DNA of 64,000 nucleotides. Source: Epiperipatus broadwayi (lineage: Eukaryota > Onychophora > Udeonychophora > Euonychophora > Peripatidae). The stretch covers positions 8,451,194 to 8,515,193 of the forward strand of contig JAQFVV010012420.1 of NCBI GenBank assembly GCA_028023455.1. Direction: 5' to 3'. The notes below the pieces were generated by a model, which was not told where the DNA came from, did not search any database, and saw only the letters and a program-made list of their open reading frames with translations. Both the position numbers and the translations under genes were made by a program. Each line of letters opens with the position of its first letter. Position 1 is the stretch's first letter. Shown piece after piece: positions 46,096 to 59,080 of the stretch.

Positions 46096-47690
46096 TATTG
46101 GATGAGTAGACACTAGATAGAGATTTTATGCACAAACTCTTCTGGAATCCATTGATTACTCTGGTTGGCACTGAATAGCACTACTGTATGGAGAACTTTA
46201 CCTGTTTTAATAACAGGAATGTGCTAGCATAAGAAATAGTGATCAAGTGATGTTTGGTGGTATAATACTTACTATAAGAACTAGTAAACAAAAAGATAAT
46301 GCCAAATAAATTCCTATCCTGTACAGTCCTATGTAATACCCCCAATTAGTTCTAAGCTTATAGCATTCATTAGTGAAAAGCTTTGAATCTTGGAATAGTG
46401 CCCCTGGACTTTAATGTACCTTCCAGCTTCTATCATTTATTCCTCTATTATATTATCAAACTGTCAGCCAAAATTGGAAAATATGTTTTTAATCTACACC
46501 AATTTTCTTGCATACCACTTCAGTTTATATATACCTCTATCCTGTGGCCATGATATGGTATAAACTAATAAAATATCACATAATATTATCACATGACCTT
46601 TGCATATATATTGTTGTTTTGACAGCATATTTTTACCATCTCTATGTCTCTTACTGTAAGTTTAAATATGTAATAGGAGATGTCAGATGATAGTACTTAA
46701 TAAATCCCATTCAATTTTTTCAGACTAGTTTCAAGTTCATTACTTTCATCAATGAGGAGCTTTAGATATTGGAACAGTGCACCTGAACCATTAAGGTCTA
46801 ATGCATATTCCTTTCAACTTTTATCATTAACTTCTCCTTTATAGTATCAAGCCATCTGGCCAAACAAATAGGTATTTAAATGTTTTCAATCTAAATCAAT
46901 AATTCTATACAGTTATATAGATCTAAAAACAGTTCAATTTCTATATATTTTGGTGTCCTGTATCAGAATTTGATATATATTAAAAAAATACCACATGACC
47001 TTATCTCATGATTTAGATTATATAGTGTATTAGCAGCATATTTTTTACTGTCTCTACACCATTTACTGTAAGTTTAAGTAAGTAATAATATATGATAGAT
47101 AGTAATGCTTAATAAATCTCTGTTCTGTGTTCTCCTATTCAATATTTTTCAACTAGTTTTAAATGTATGGCTTTCATTAATAAGAAGCTTTGGATCTAAT
47201 AAAGTTTATAAGATTGGAAATATTGGAGAAGACAAATATTGGATAGTTTTTAGTAAATGGCATAGAGATACTGAACAAATATTTTGTTAAAACAATATGC
47301 AAGCTGAGATAGAATTATGATACTTTATTGGTTTACACTAAATCTTTGTTGAAATGTTAGAGGTGCCAGTGGTTATTAAATGATATATACTGAACTAGTT
47401 TCAGATCTATATGGTTATATAGGCTAGTTGGCTTAAAATCGAAAGGGCATTCATATATTTTTCATTTGGGATAAGGGTTTGATATGTAATTGATAAAAGC
47501 TGGAATGTGCATTAGATTCTAAAGGTCCAAGTACATTATTCCAAAATTGAAAGCTGCTATTGATGGAAGTCTTAAGCTTGAAACTAATATCAGGATATTG
47601 GATAGTACTGCACAGGATAGGAATTTATTAAGCACTATTAACCGGTATTTATTGTTAATAGTAAATAGCAGAGAGGTAGAAAAAAGGCAT

Positions 47691-48470
47691 GCATAAAATA
47701 ATGGTGTATATGTTATTTATAAATGTTTATAGGAATTCACCCAAATTACAAATAAAGTTATTTTGATACAATTTTTTAATATCTGACATTTTCATTGATG
47801 TATATATTATGAGAATTATAGTTTTTGTATATACTGTTGAGATTTCAGGTTAGATGGTTTAATAAGTATTAAGAAAACAAAAGGGATATCAAATTCTTGA
47901 AGTTCATAGTAATGATAGTCTACCTGTATTATTAATACTTGAAATATTTTATTAGAATATTACTTTTGAATAGGTAATAATTTATCATTTGTAGTTTACA
48001 ACTTCTTGCCAATAACTCACTTTTAAATATTTATTAATCAAGGCACTGGCAAGTGAAAAATTAATATTATGTAAATACATGTTACAATATATGTTTGTTA
48101 GTTTATAAAGTCTTTTTTTTTTAGTAAAACACATTTTATTAATAACAAACTATGTACAAATATTAATGTATTTACAGTAGAATAAATTTATGTTACATAG
48201 GCAAAAATTAAATGAAACTACTATAATGATATAATAAGTTGTTTAAATTCAATGACATGTAATCCAAATTTGAAGAGTTCATATTCTAATATAATCATGA
48301 TGATTAAACTGATGAAGAGTCCAATTGTTTTCAGGAATGCAATCTGTTGGAGATTGTTCATGGAAGTAAGGTTTTAAGCTATGAGAGAGCATAACTCAGG
48401 TTGATTGTTGATTGCCAAGTTTTGGTCATGATGTTCCTGTATAGGAATGAGTTGAACCATTTCTTGTTAT
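47691..48470. other. Intron sequence without recognised gene
   Basis: AT-rich. Nothing seen. Confidence 0.4.
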
Positions 48471-48479
48471 TTCTTTCAA

Positions 48480-50470
48480 GTACTTGTGAACTCTTGTAAT
48501 CATTTTTATCATTTAAGCTAGAATTAAATTTTAAAATCAATAGAATTAATTCAAATATTATACATAAGAAAGAAATATCTCACAAAACAATACAGGACTA
48601 TAATATTTTAATTAGATGACCTAGTTTCTTAGATCTGGCCACTGGATGAAGAAATGTGGAATATTTTGAAATCAAATTTAAATTTTGTTTTAGCACTTCA
48701 TAAGTTTTAAGTAAATCCTGCAAGCGTATAGAGATTGTTTTCGTTTCAATTCAAAGCTTGATTAAAATTAACATTTTAAAATTGAAGATTAATAGATCTA
48801 AATTCAATATAAATTTATTGAAATTTTGTTACATTTTTTTTAAACCACTACCAAAGTGATAGGGCAGTATAATATTTTAGATAAATGCCTACTTTCTTAG
48901 ATATGAAACACTGAGCAGGAAAGTTTTGATATCAAATTTTAAAATTGTTATTAGAACTTCAATATATTTTAAATAATATACATGATTTGCTTGGTTTCAT
49001 TTGTAAGATTGATTTAAGTTAGAATAAAATAAAGTTAGTTTACAATATAGTTTTGTTAAGCAATTTAAAAAATATATATATTTTTTAAAAATACAAGATC
49101 AATACTTTTCAACAGAAATGATTTCTTATTTTAAGTTACTTAATGCTTTTATAATTATAAATTTATTTAAATGCACATTGATTACATAAATAATATTCAT
49201 TAAGGCTGTAGCCTCAAGCACATGCGTATAAAATGTGATAGTAGGGACCTCTACAGGTCTTAAAACCACAAGCTTACTCATTGGAAGAAAAGAGGGGAAT
49301 CCCTCTTTACTTCAACCTACTTTCTATTTAAATAGGTGAAGCTGAAGCGGTTCGATCTGAGAGTGTGAAGCTATTCAATACTTCACTAATTAAGTCCACA
49401 TTTCTTATTACACATTAATACTCGTGAAATCTTTCGATTTACAACGGTCAATGGAAAAATTTTATAGTGGGAAATCTATTACGATAATTTAAAGTTGTAA
49501 TTATAAATTTATTTAAACGTACATTGATTACATAAATAATATTCATTAAGGCTTCACCTATTTAAATAGAAAGTAGGTTGAAGTAAAGAGGGGTTCCCCT
49601 CTTTTCTTCCAATGAGTAAGCTTGTGGTTTTAAGACCTGTAGAGGTCCCTACTATCGCATTTTATATGCATGTGCTTGAGGCTACAGCCTTAATGAATAT
49701 TATTCACATAATCAATGTGCGTTTAAATAAATTTATAATTACAACTTTAAATTATCGTAATAGATTTCTCACTATAAAATCTTTCCATTGACTCGTTGTA
49801 AATCTAAAGATTTCACGAGTATTAATGTGTAATAAGAAATGTGGACTTAATTAGTGAAGTATTGAATAGCTTCACACTCTCAAATCGAACTGCTTCAGCT
49901 TCACCTATTTAAATAGAAAGTAGGTTGAAGTAAAGAGGGGTTCCCCTCTTTTCTTCCAATGAGTAAGCTTGTGGTTTTAAGACCTGTAGAGGTCCCTACT
50001 ATCACATTTTATACACATGTGCTTGAGGCTACAGCCTTAATGAATATTATTAATGCTTTTATATATGTGTAATTGTATGCACATACTAAATATGATATAT
50101 ACATAAGGAATATCCAAATTAACTTATTGTAAAAATATTTAGTGATATATAAACTATAAATGTCAAATTTATTTAAAGTAACATCATATATATTAAGTGA
50201 AGTTTGTTTACAATATAGTTTTGTTAAGCATTTTAAAAAAAAATTTCCTATCAAAAGCAAAAATGTTAACCACTTTTCAGTTAAAAAAATTTATATTTTA
50301 AGTCATTTAATGATTTATTATAGCCATATATAATTATATACACATATTAAATATGATATATACATAAGCAGTATATGTATTAACATATAGCAGAAATATC
50401 TAGTGATATATATCAACTATAAGTGTCAAGTCAATTTAAAATATAATATAATTTTACATTTTTATTTACT
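48480..50470 (-). repeat. Dispersed repeat R1 (reverse copy), interrupted
   Basis: Inverted relative of 6706-7640. Module 2 doubled at about 48490-48790 and 48791-49030 (AAAATTTGATATCAAA-type complements), module 1 at 49060-49153 plus 50050-50280 and again at 50281-50470. The first module 1 is split by the palindromic insertion at 49154-50049. Confidence 0.75.
49154..50049. mobile_element. Compound palindromic insertion (A-B-A'-B'-A') with 14-bp duplication
   Basis: TTAATGCTTTTATA occurs at 49140-49153 and 50050-50063, bounding about 896 bp. Block A (GGCTGTAGCCTCAAGCACAT to CTATTTAAATAGGTGAAGC) lies at about 49203-49345, its complement at about 49553-49693 and again at 49895-50040. Block B (with GTCCACATTTCTTATTACAC and TTTACAACG) lies at about 49346-49552 and inverted at 49694-49894. 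Arms are nearly identical over more than 350 bp. No frame and no hammerhead found. The doubled R1 module next to it supplies the empty-site sequence. Confidence 0.85.
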
Positions 50471-50483
50471 GGGCCAAGTTAAA

Positions 50484-50972
50484 CATAAATAGATTTAAAA
50501 AAAATTTGTATTAAATACTTTTATTTACTGTGCACTAAAAAGCAAAAAAATAATTGTTTCTTCAACCACAATTAGAGTTTTTAGATTTAACTTGAACTGA
50601 AAGCGTGGGGGAAGGGTCTGGTAATTAATTAAGTCAATTCCTTTTTTGATATTATACCTATCATAATTAATCATCTGGCCATAATTATTCTAACTTCACA
50701 AATTATTCTAATACTTTAGGTTTTCATAATAATTTGCTGCTTGTGTTTGCAATGTCTGTACCTTTATCCAGTGGGGGGAAGAGTGTTTGTGATGGCAAGT
50801 ATTTTTTATAAAAAGGAATTGACAATTAATTTCTAAACTCCAATGCTTTTATTTCAAACTAAATCTAAAAATGTCAATTGTGATTGAAAACACAATTTTA
50901 TTTTTTTGCTATTTAATGCACAGAAAATAAAAATATTTAATATATATAAAAAAAAATTATCTCTATTTATTG
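50484..50972. mobile_element. MITE with long terminal inverted repeats (copy 2)
   Basis: Same termini as the element at 945-1166 (CAAAAAAATAATTGTTTCTT, TTTTTAGATTTAACTTGAA), with a longer interior of about 230 bp. Arms extend outward through ATTAAATA to ATAAATAGA. Confidence 0.75.
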
Positions 50973-51078
50973 TAACATAATTTTTTTAAAAAATTATATA
51001 CTTAAGTGCATTACATAAAACTTTTGAATGTATATATTTTAAATAAGTCAACTTTTTTTTGTCTTTTTTATTTGTTAG

Positions 51079-51204
51079 AATGCTGGAACAAATGAAATTC
51101 CAATAATGATGTGTGCTAACAAAGTTGATCTTCGAGATAAGCTAAGAAAAGAAGGACAAACAGGTGGATTAGTAAACACAGAAGATGGAAGACGTTTAGC
51201 TAGG
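51079..51204 (+). CDS. RASEF: RASEF-like exon f: G4 (NKVD)
   Basis: A 126-nt exon from acceptor TTTGTTAG to donor GTAATT, phase 0 at both ends. It encodes NAGTNEIPIMMCANKVDLRD, then KLRKEGQTGG and NTEDGRRLAR. NKVD is the guanine-specificity G4 motif. The longer charged loop after NKVD (residues KLRKEGQTGGLVN) corresponds to the insertion seen in RASEF proteins before the helix leading to G5. Confidence 0.92.
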
Positions 51205-53400
51205 GTAATTATTATTGTTGTATTTTTACTTTTAAAAAAGATTCTATTGTAACACAAAATAAAAATTTGAATTATTGTATATTTCAGTTATAATGAAAAA
51301 TTTTATAAGAATATTTTCTTATAAATGTTAAACAAAACTTAGAAATAGCCCAATTTATTTCTTTTTAAATAAAATCATTATTGAAATACACATTTAATAA
51401 AAAACATTTCACAGGAATGATTTGATAAAGAATGCTAGGTTTATATATATTAGCAAATCCAAAATAAAACATAAAATATTACTTTAAAAAGTGAATTTAA
51501 TGTTGTATATGCTTGGATTTAACTTTCTGGTTAGATATCATGTGGGCCCATTGAACTGTACTGAAAATAGTAATTGATAAATTTAATATTTCATACATTT
51601 AAACAAAATATGACAGTCATTTATTGTCAATGTAAAAATTTATGGGTATTTGTACAATAATAAAATATTAAACAATTATTTTTCTAGTAATTTTAAAATA
51701 TATAAATAGTGAAAATTATTAGATTTTATGAATAAGGGAGAAAAATGAAGTAATTCAACTGAACAAGCTTTTACAGAGATGTTGATGGTTGAGCATTGTG
51801 TATCATTGACCAGAAAAAAAACTTTGTGCTGTCAAATGATTTCCATTTTAGCCATGACTTCTATGGACAAATAATTGACTGTGGAGAAATGGCACTGCAT
51901 TGGCATTTTTATAGGAGCATGATTTTTTGAACAAAGTGAATTACTAACAGACTAAGTCTGTGTAAGATTTTAGAGTTGATTTTATTCTTTATTATGAACC
52001 TATTTATAATGACAGTTATCAAATTGAGTGGAAAATCTAATACAATAAAGAATTGGTTCAACTTTTTCAGAGAAGTGCATTATGTCTATTAAAGTTAGAG
52101 GCCAAATAATGAGTACTGGTAAAAAAAACTAATCTAAATACATGAACCCAGTTTTGCCATTTGTCACAAATACAAACTGTTGAAGCATGATGCAATGCAA
52201 CAAAACATTTACATTTCAGGATGAAACTATTCATGTGGTGAACCAGAGGAAACATTAATTTTGCATAGATGGACCCTAGGTATTTAGTTTAAAAAGAGAT
52301 TTTGTTTGACACTATTTATGTGTACCATGTCAAAACATATATTTGGATTACCATTTTTGAGAGATAATACATGCTTGACTCTGTCATATTTCCAATTAAT
52401 GGCTAGCCTATGCAGATCTAAACACCATGGAATTCTGACATTCAACCATCGATTGCATTATGTCAATACAGGGTCAAGTGCTCTCACACAGGTTAGTGAA
52501 TGTTCTCGAGTTAAAATCAAATGTTAAATTTTACAAAAAATAAAATATTACCAGAATTGTTATAGTCTCGTTTGGATTACATATGCTGGAAAATGTCATG
52601 GCAGAATGACAGCAATCCAAATTTATCTTTCTAGCATTTCTTCAGGACATTCACAGTATTTATCACCAGTAAAAATGTTCCATGCATCTTTCTAATTGTT
52701 TTTGGTTACATAAAAAGTCTCTTGGTTATTTTGTTTATTTGTTTTTTTTTAATGCTTGTATTACATGAGGCTAATTTTGTTTATTTAAATTATTAAAAAA
52801 GAAGGGGGAAATGCAACTTTGTATTAAATTATTTTTTCATCAATTTATGCATCTTTTTTACAATTTGTATTTTTTTATTATTATTATTATGATGATGATG
52901 ATGATGATGAAAGTAAAAGTAGACCTAAAATTTTACATTGTCATTATTTTGTTTTTGTTTTTTATTATTTTTTAAAAAAGCCGTAATTTATGTACAATAA
53001 TTTCTGTTAAAAATAAATAATAATTTTGAAAATGTTAAATTTATCAATTAGTATTTTCAATACAGTTGCAATGATTCTAAATGGTATTTAAAGCCAAATA
53101 CTATATGTAGAACATATATTATATTGGTACAAAAAAAGCTTCCAACACTTAATATGTTTCCTGTATAATATGCATCGCAAAACTATAGCACATGGGACGA
53201 ATGTGGCAATATGGTCTATTTGTGTACCCTGCATATGAATATAACATAATACCACAAAGTAAAAATTACATTAGTAATTATTTAAATGTCAATTTAATTG
53301 ATCAAATATTTGATTTTGTTATTATTTCTCACAATTAAACTGACAAATATTTAATTTTAAAAATAATAAAGATATCAAACAAGACCCACAATAGAACCAT
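51205..53400. other. Intron sequence without recognised gene
   Basis: 51760-52700 is less AT-rich and has frames of 62 codons (52067-52255, minus) and 73 codons (52306-52527, plus) without recognised protein; possibly a degraded element. A (GAT)n run lies near 52891-52910. Confidence 0.4.
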
Positions 53401-56400
53401 ATCTTGTTTATAGCTAAAGATTTAAGAACCTAGAAATATAATGGAAAAATGCTAGTGCCCAAAATTTCTACTTAATTATAGACAATTAGAGCCAAACTGT
53501 GAAGGATTATAATTAACTAACATCCTTTACTATTTCTCTCATCTATAAAATAAGTATCCACAAACTTGTGGGGTTTATTGATAATATTGTTAATCTATTG
53601 CTTATCACATTTATCTGGTATCCAACTAAATTTATAAATAGTAACAGTTATTTGAAATAATTTTAATTATATTAATTTTATTAATTATTCATAAAATTAA
53701 ATAAAAACTCAAAGAATTACAATTAACTTGATTATCCTTATAATTTAACTTTCTATAAGAATAATCTCAATCATATTGAATAATTCTTTTATTGGGGTTT
53801 CATCAAGCAATCTATAATTTCTAATTATACTACTATCATTTTTTCTTGAAATAATATTCATAACATTCAACCTGATTACATATCAACAAACAAACACATA
53901 GAAGTGAAGACAATAATTTTATTAATATATTCTCTTTTACAATTTCAAACTTATTAAAATTTAAATCATTATTTTTAACTTATAAATTATATCATATAAA
54001 ACTAAAATATATATTCTCCTTTCATATGTGGATTCATGCTATTTTTAGAAAATTTACCAAAATGTACATTTATAATCTTGCCTTCTATATATTAAATTAT
54101 TTAAGTATAATTACATCTTTAACAAATGATTAGCTTATTAATCTCGAAATAAAATATATATTAATTCTTTTTATATATCTTTTCTTTTTCTTTTTATCAT
54201 GTGAAGCGAACACTTTTTACATATCAATAATTATGCCATGATCATATGTGTTTAATGTACATGATCATAAACCATTAAAATCAAATAAAATTTATAGATT
54301 CTATTCAGAGGTATGATATTATAAAATAATATTTATTTAAATAAGATTGTGTGCTATTGTTTTAAAATTGATAATATGATAATAAGAGTCAAGAGGAAAA
54401 ATAATGATACTAGACAATAATTTTAATTTTAAAAAAATAACAATGTATTTTTGACATTTTATCAATTTTTGCTTTGAATATTATTTTTATCCAATACAAA
54501 TACTTTTAAATTTTAAAATAAAATTAAAGATTATTAACATTAATAATCCTTATCTTACAAATACATTCATTAAATATCAGATTAAAAAACCTATTTAATC
54601 ATGTTCAAAAAAAAAAAGTTTTAAAATCATTACTATTTTCTTAAATACAATTCATTAATGTATTATCAAATTACACTTTCATTATATCTTACATCAATAT
54701 TTAATATATCATGGTTCTACTTCTTATTGTATATTCATCTTTCTTAAAGATGGTCTTATATCTAATATACATTAATAATTCACTTACATTATATTTATTA
54801 TTTAAATAAAATACATCAAACATAAATTATAAACTAAAAAAAATTACAGTTTTATTCCATGTATTTATCAATATTATCAAAACATTTTATGTGCAAGGAA
54901 TTTTTTTCTCCTTATATTTGATCTCATTTCATATCATTATTTAAACCATTTAGAATATTGGCCATTTGCTTTGTATATGAATATTATGACCTTATGTAAT
55001 TCTCTTTTTTTCCCCTTTTGAATGCACAGGATCCCAATCCTTTATAAGAATAATAAAATACATATATATGATCCTCCCTGGTGCATAGGTTAATAGAATA
55101 TTTAATTGTATGTTATATAATTAGGTATAATTATTCCATTAAATAAATTAGATATAACATAAAGGCCTTCACTAACATTGACATGAAGTAACCTTTTTTT
55201 CATGCTGGCTTATTATTTTATAGCTCTTATGGGAATATTATTGGTTACCTATCTAACTATATGTTCAATTAATAACCTATTAAACTATTGGCCTCTTACC
55301 AGAGGTAACCAATTACGCACTACTAATCATATCAAAATTAAACAAAACTTTCCTGGCACACTTATAACTAATAGACTTTTCCAGTAAAAAATACTATCGC
55401 TATAACAATATCACTTCCAATGTAAAGAAAATTAAAACCCAATTTATCATTAATCTTGAATATAGACTTCTCTTCTATGAACACAACTAATAATACAAAA
55501 CAAATATCAACAACACAATAAAAGTTATATTACAATATATTTTATTACATTAAATTCTGAGATCATATTATGCTTTTCTTAGAAATAACAACATTCTTCA
55601 ATGTATTATTTAATACTATAATTTATACTAATTTTTTTCATCTATTTTCAATATTTTCTTAATTACAGAATAAAATAATAAATATAGTTCTACCTAATAT
55701 ATCATACTATATTATTTTTAATATCTCTAACATATTTATACATAAACATAAAGTAAAATTAAAAAAAGAACTAGTTTTATTTTAATTCTATATTTTATCC
55801 CCAAATTTTTTTTTAGGAATCCAAATGATGTCTTCCCACTATTTAACATACTATTAAAATGAATATTATCATTAATATCAGCCAAATGAATTCATTTGTT
55901 TTATAAATAAATATATCAATAGATCTCTTCTTTTTTGAACTTTAAACATAAACACATTGATATCATTGGTATGTATTAATTGTTTTGGCAACAAAGGAAC
56001 TAGGGAGTTTTACTGAAACTACTTGTATTTTAATTTCCCCCTCTACTTTTTTTTCCCCAATCACAATGAAAATAAACACAAAACTTTCTATAACAAAAAC
56101 TTTTATGCAGATAAATGTTTTAATATTTTGTAGCACTATATAGAACAAACGGTTAATAACCTTCGAATTCCATAAGGTTAAATTTTTAATCAATGCACTT
56201 TCTTTAGGACTATTGAATACAAATCTCTTTTTGTGAATTATTATTTTAAATGTTTTCCTTTTAAATCTTTCATTTGAAAGTTATACTAATCATTATATGA
56301 ACATATTTATTTACATCAACATTTAAATTTTAGTCATGGATTATATTTTATAAATATAGTCATATATGATTCCATATGTTTATAATATATTTTACACATA

Positions 56401-56900
56401 TGAACAATCTTCATCGATTAACTCTTCATATTTCTCCACTTATCCATCATTATATATTTTATTATAGGAAAAGTTTACTAACCATTTAAAATCTTTAAAA
56501 AATTATAAATAAAAAAATTCTTCTGATTTAAATATATTACTTTATATGATGCTGGATTTTCATATATCAATTCAATTATATTTTAATAAAGTTTTATTAT
56601 TAGTGATAACAACACCATTATCTTGATTTTATAAAATATGCTTAATTCTTTTTATTTAAGTAGTTTTGATCATTATAACAAGCAGTGTTTTTTTTTTTTT
56701 ATCTCAGCAACTAGTTCCTTAATTAACAATTCTTTAAGTTTTAAATCAGGTTTATTATTAAACAAATAATTGATTAATTTTAAATACTTTTTAAAGTAAG
56801 TAAAACAAATATCAATAATTACCATTATCTTTCCAAAGTTTTGGGCACATCTGTATTCCAATATTTGATCTAATAGAAGCATTTTTCCTGATATCATAAT
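53400..56900. other. AT-rich island with C-over-G strand skew
   Basis: By hand count the + strand has 11 C and 2 G at 53821-53880, 10 C and 1 G at 54541-54600 and 10 C and 2 G at 54661-54720; other introns do not show this. Frames at 55202-55387 (plus, hydrophobic), 55963-56193 and 56673-56897 (minus) are not recognised. Origin unknown. Confidence 0.5.
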
Positions 56901-57399
56901 AGAACTTTTTCTTAAGCAATGTATTTATCACAAAGTTAATGATGAAGTATTTATTAATTTAATCCATTATTATTATTAAAATAATATATTATACTTTACT
57001 TATTGGTATTCAACAATATTTATCACATTTCTGAAATTTCAAAATCAAACTTTAAATAGATTTAAATTTTTAATGATAATTAATAATTAGTCTCTTATAG
57101 TTATTTTATATCAATATTTTCTTTTTTGTCTTTAAATCATCTGCTTTTTTTTTCTCTATTAAACTGTGATGTAATCATTAACAGTCTCTTGACCCTGAAT
57201 GGTCATTTATTTTAAAACTAACTTCAAAATCGAAGATTTAATAAACTTATTTATTTTTTCTCACAAAATAAATCGCATATCATATTTGATTTAATTTAAA
57301 TTTTGTGGACATAAGAGACCTTAACACAAAAATAGCACTTCTGAAACTCCATATGAACTCACTGAAGACACAATCACAAAAGCCTCTTGGTCAAGTAGA

Positions 57400-59080
57400 G
57401 GCTGCTTTTATTCTGCAGACTTAAGAGATGATATAAAACTGATTACACATTCTTATCCATTGATAATATGAGATAGCACTTCTGAAACTCCATATTCACT
57501 TACTTTATATACTAACTGAAGTGGTAGTTCGGGATCATATGGAAGCAATATTTGATAATTTGTGATTTAAATTTGATAAATGCTGCTTCATATTGAAATA
57601 TTTGAAATTGACTTCCCCAAAAATGTCCATGTATCTTTGATTAATTTAGAGCAAAGCATCTCCATAAAATATTGTTCTCATTTTTTGAAGAAATTTTAAA
57701 GTCTTGTTGAAATTTGATAATATTTCCAAAGAATTTAATATATTCATTTAACAACAAACACTTCTCCATGTTCAGATAAAGATTAATATTTTGCACTTGA
57801 TGAAGATACATTGATAGGTTTTGTTTGCATTTTGCTTTTATTGTGTCATGTACTATGTTGTCATCAAAGAGTGATTCTGCTTTTTGAATGCCTTACAATA
57901 TCTTATCAATTATTTGATTGAATTCAGATGGAGCTACCTTGATGCCAAACATTAAACATTACATCTTGTAGATTTCTTGATGCATTGAAATGGTATGTAT
58001 TTCACTTAATTTTTCATTCACATGTAAATATAGTTAGGTTTATAGAAGTCCTAGTAACAGAAAGAATTAAATTTTTCTTGAATTATTGAAAATTTTTATC
58101 AATGTTTTGTGGTACTCATTGACATCTACTTCATAATCAATACAGAGACCTACCCAGCATCTGGTTTTGGGATAACATTTAAGAGTTATTCCCATTCACT
58201 TCATTTGGTTTTTGATATGAACCTGGCTTTTTCAAAAGATTGTAAATTTTCCTTCCGCACCTTTAGCTAGTGCATATGGGAGTTCATATATTAGGTGAAA
58301 AATTGGTGATATCTTTTTCCTTAATTTCAGAGATTTCATAATATGGGATACAACTGATTCTTTCTTCAAATACATCTGAATATTTGGCTATAATTTTATA
58401 CAATTCGCTGATATTATTCATGGAGTGAACATGAAATGCATTTTCAGATTGTCAATACTCTGCAGGCTAATGTTATGGTGTCAGATGGATATTCAAAACA
58501 AAAAGGCAGAATAGGTATCTGGTATAATCAATACTTAATCTCAGATTGGAAATCTCTTATAAGAAATGTTGACATTAATTTTTCAATCTAGTACAAAAAA
58601 GATGAATATATGATTAATAATAGTTGTTTGTTGGCAGTAGAGGTATTTTTAGATTAAAATAGACAAATTGATTCTGAGGCAAAACACATACCCTAAGCTG
58701 GTAGGCCCTTCAAATCTCATGTAGTTACCCTCAATGTTGACAATAATAAAATAATTTTTTGTTTTCAATTGAGAAACATTGATTCTGGTATATGTCAATA
58801 ACATCAACACCATATGATTTTGAGTTGCCATTGTTGTGTATAAGGTATATTGATAATTGATTCTTTTACTTTGATTTGATGTGTCTTAATGCATACTTTC
58901 ATCATGTGACCTGTCATCATGTGACCTGTTTGTGACATCCCATGTATTTTAATTTTGATATGTCAATGTGAGTCTTTTGAAAGGTAGTTGTTTCTTCCAT
59001 AGCATTGACAAAAACTGTCAATGTCCAAAGAAGTGTAAACAAGCCTCAGTTTTGATTGATTTCATTATCTCAATGAATTC
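57400..59080 (-). pseudogene. Gypsy-type gag-pol remnant (nucleocapsid, protease, reverse transcriptase)
   Basis: Minus-strand pieces in the expected order: a zinc-knuckle-like FCQCYGRNN ... TGHMMKVC (about 59005-58890), a protease-like KNYFIIVNIEGNYMRFEG (about 58765-58700), ELPYALAKGAEGKF and WVGLCIDYEVDVNE (reverse transcriptase entry, about 58290-58110), then IQKAESLFDDNIVHDTIKAK followed by LYLNMEKCLLLNEYIKFFG (the DD box and thumb entry, about 57895-57710). This matches Gypsy order and motifs (..DD.., L.LN.EKC.F......FFGH). Multiple stops and frameshifts; RNase H and integrase not found downstream. Confidence 0.75.

Larger units (their letters stand above)
45034..46266. mobile_element. 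HH-B array with 8-bp target-site duplication and hammerheads
   Basis: ACTTACTA occurs at 45026-45033 and 46267-46274, bounding a 1233-bp insertion in HH-D. Inside are a complete minus monomer of 441 bp (hammerhead to hammerhead, 45151 to 45592), a partial minus monomer, a flip at about 45630, and a plus monomer of about 451 bp (45637 to 46088), then a truncated one. Landmarks: AAACTCTCCATAC, GGATGCCAGAAG, ATCACATGATCAC, CCACCTTTTATCTCTACTTA. No coding capacity. This is the tandem-monomer layout of retrozymes. Confidence 0.88.
44850..47690. mobile_element. HH-D array, degenerate hammerheads, interrupted by HH-B
   Basis: Blocks of TATCACATGACCTTATC and TCTTACTGTAAGTTTAA recur at about 44950, 46580 and 46985, with degenerate hammerhead sites near 46350, 46740 and 47160 (minus) and 47570 (plus; UUGAUGG ... 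GCUUGAAAC). Orientation flips near 47170-47220. The HH-B array at 45034-46266 splits it. Short frames here are not genes. Confidence 0.7.

Noticed and set aside
52067-52527. Opposed frames of 62 and 73 codons as genes
   Set aside because: No recognised motif, no splice support and no repeat partner in the window.
56673-56897. Minus-strand frame beginning MISGKMLLLDQILEY as a SNF2-type helicase fragment
   Set aside because: SGKMLLLDQIL resembles a helicase block, but similarity stops after about 12 residues and no other motif follows.
53400-56900. Nuclear copy of mitochondrial DNA
   Set aside because: The C-over-G skew is suggestive, but no mitochondrial protein or rRNA was recognised in any frame.
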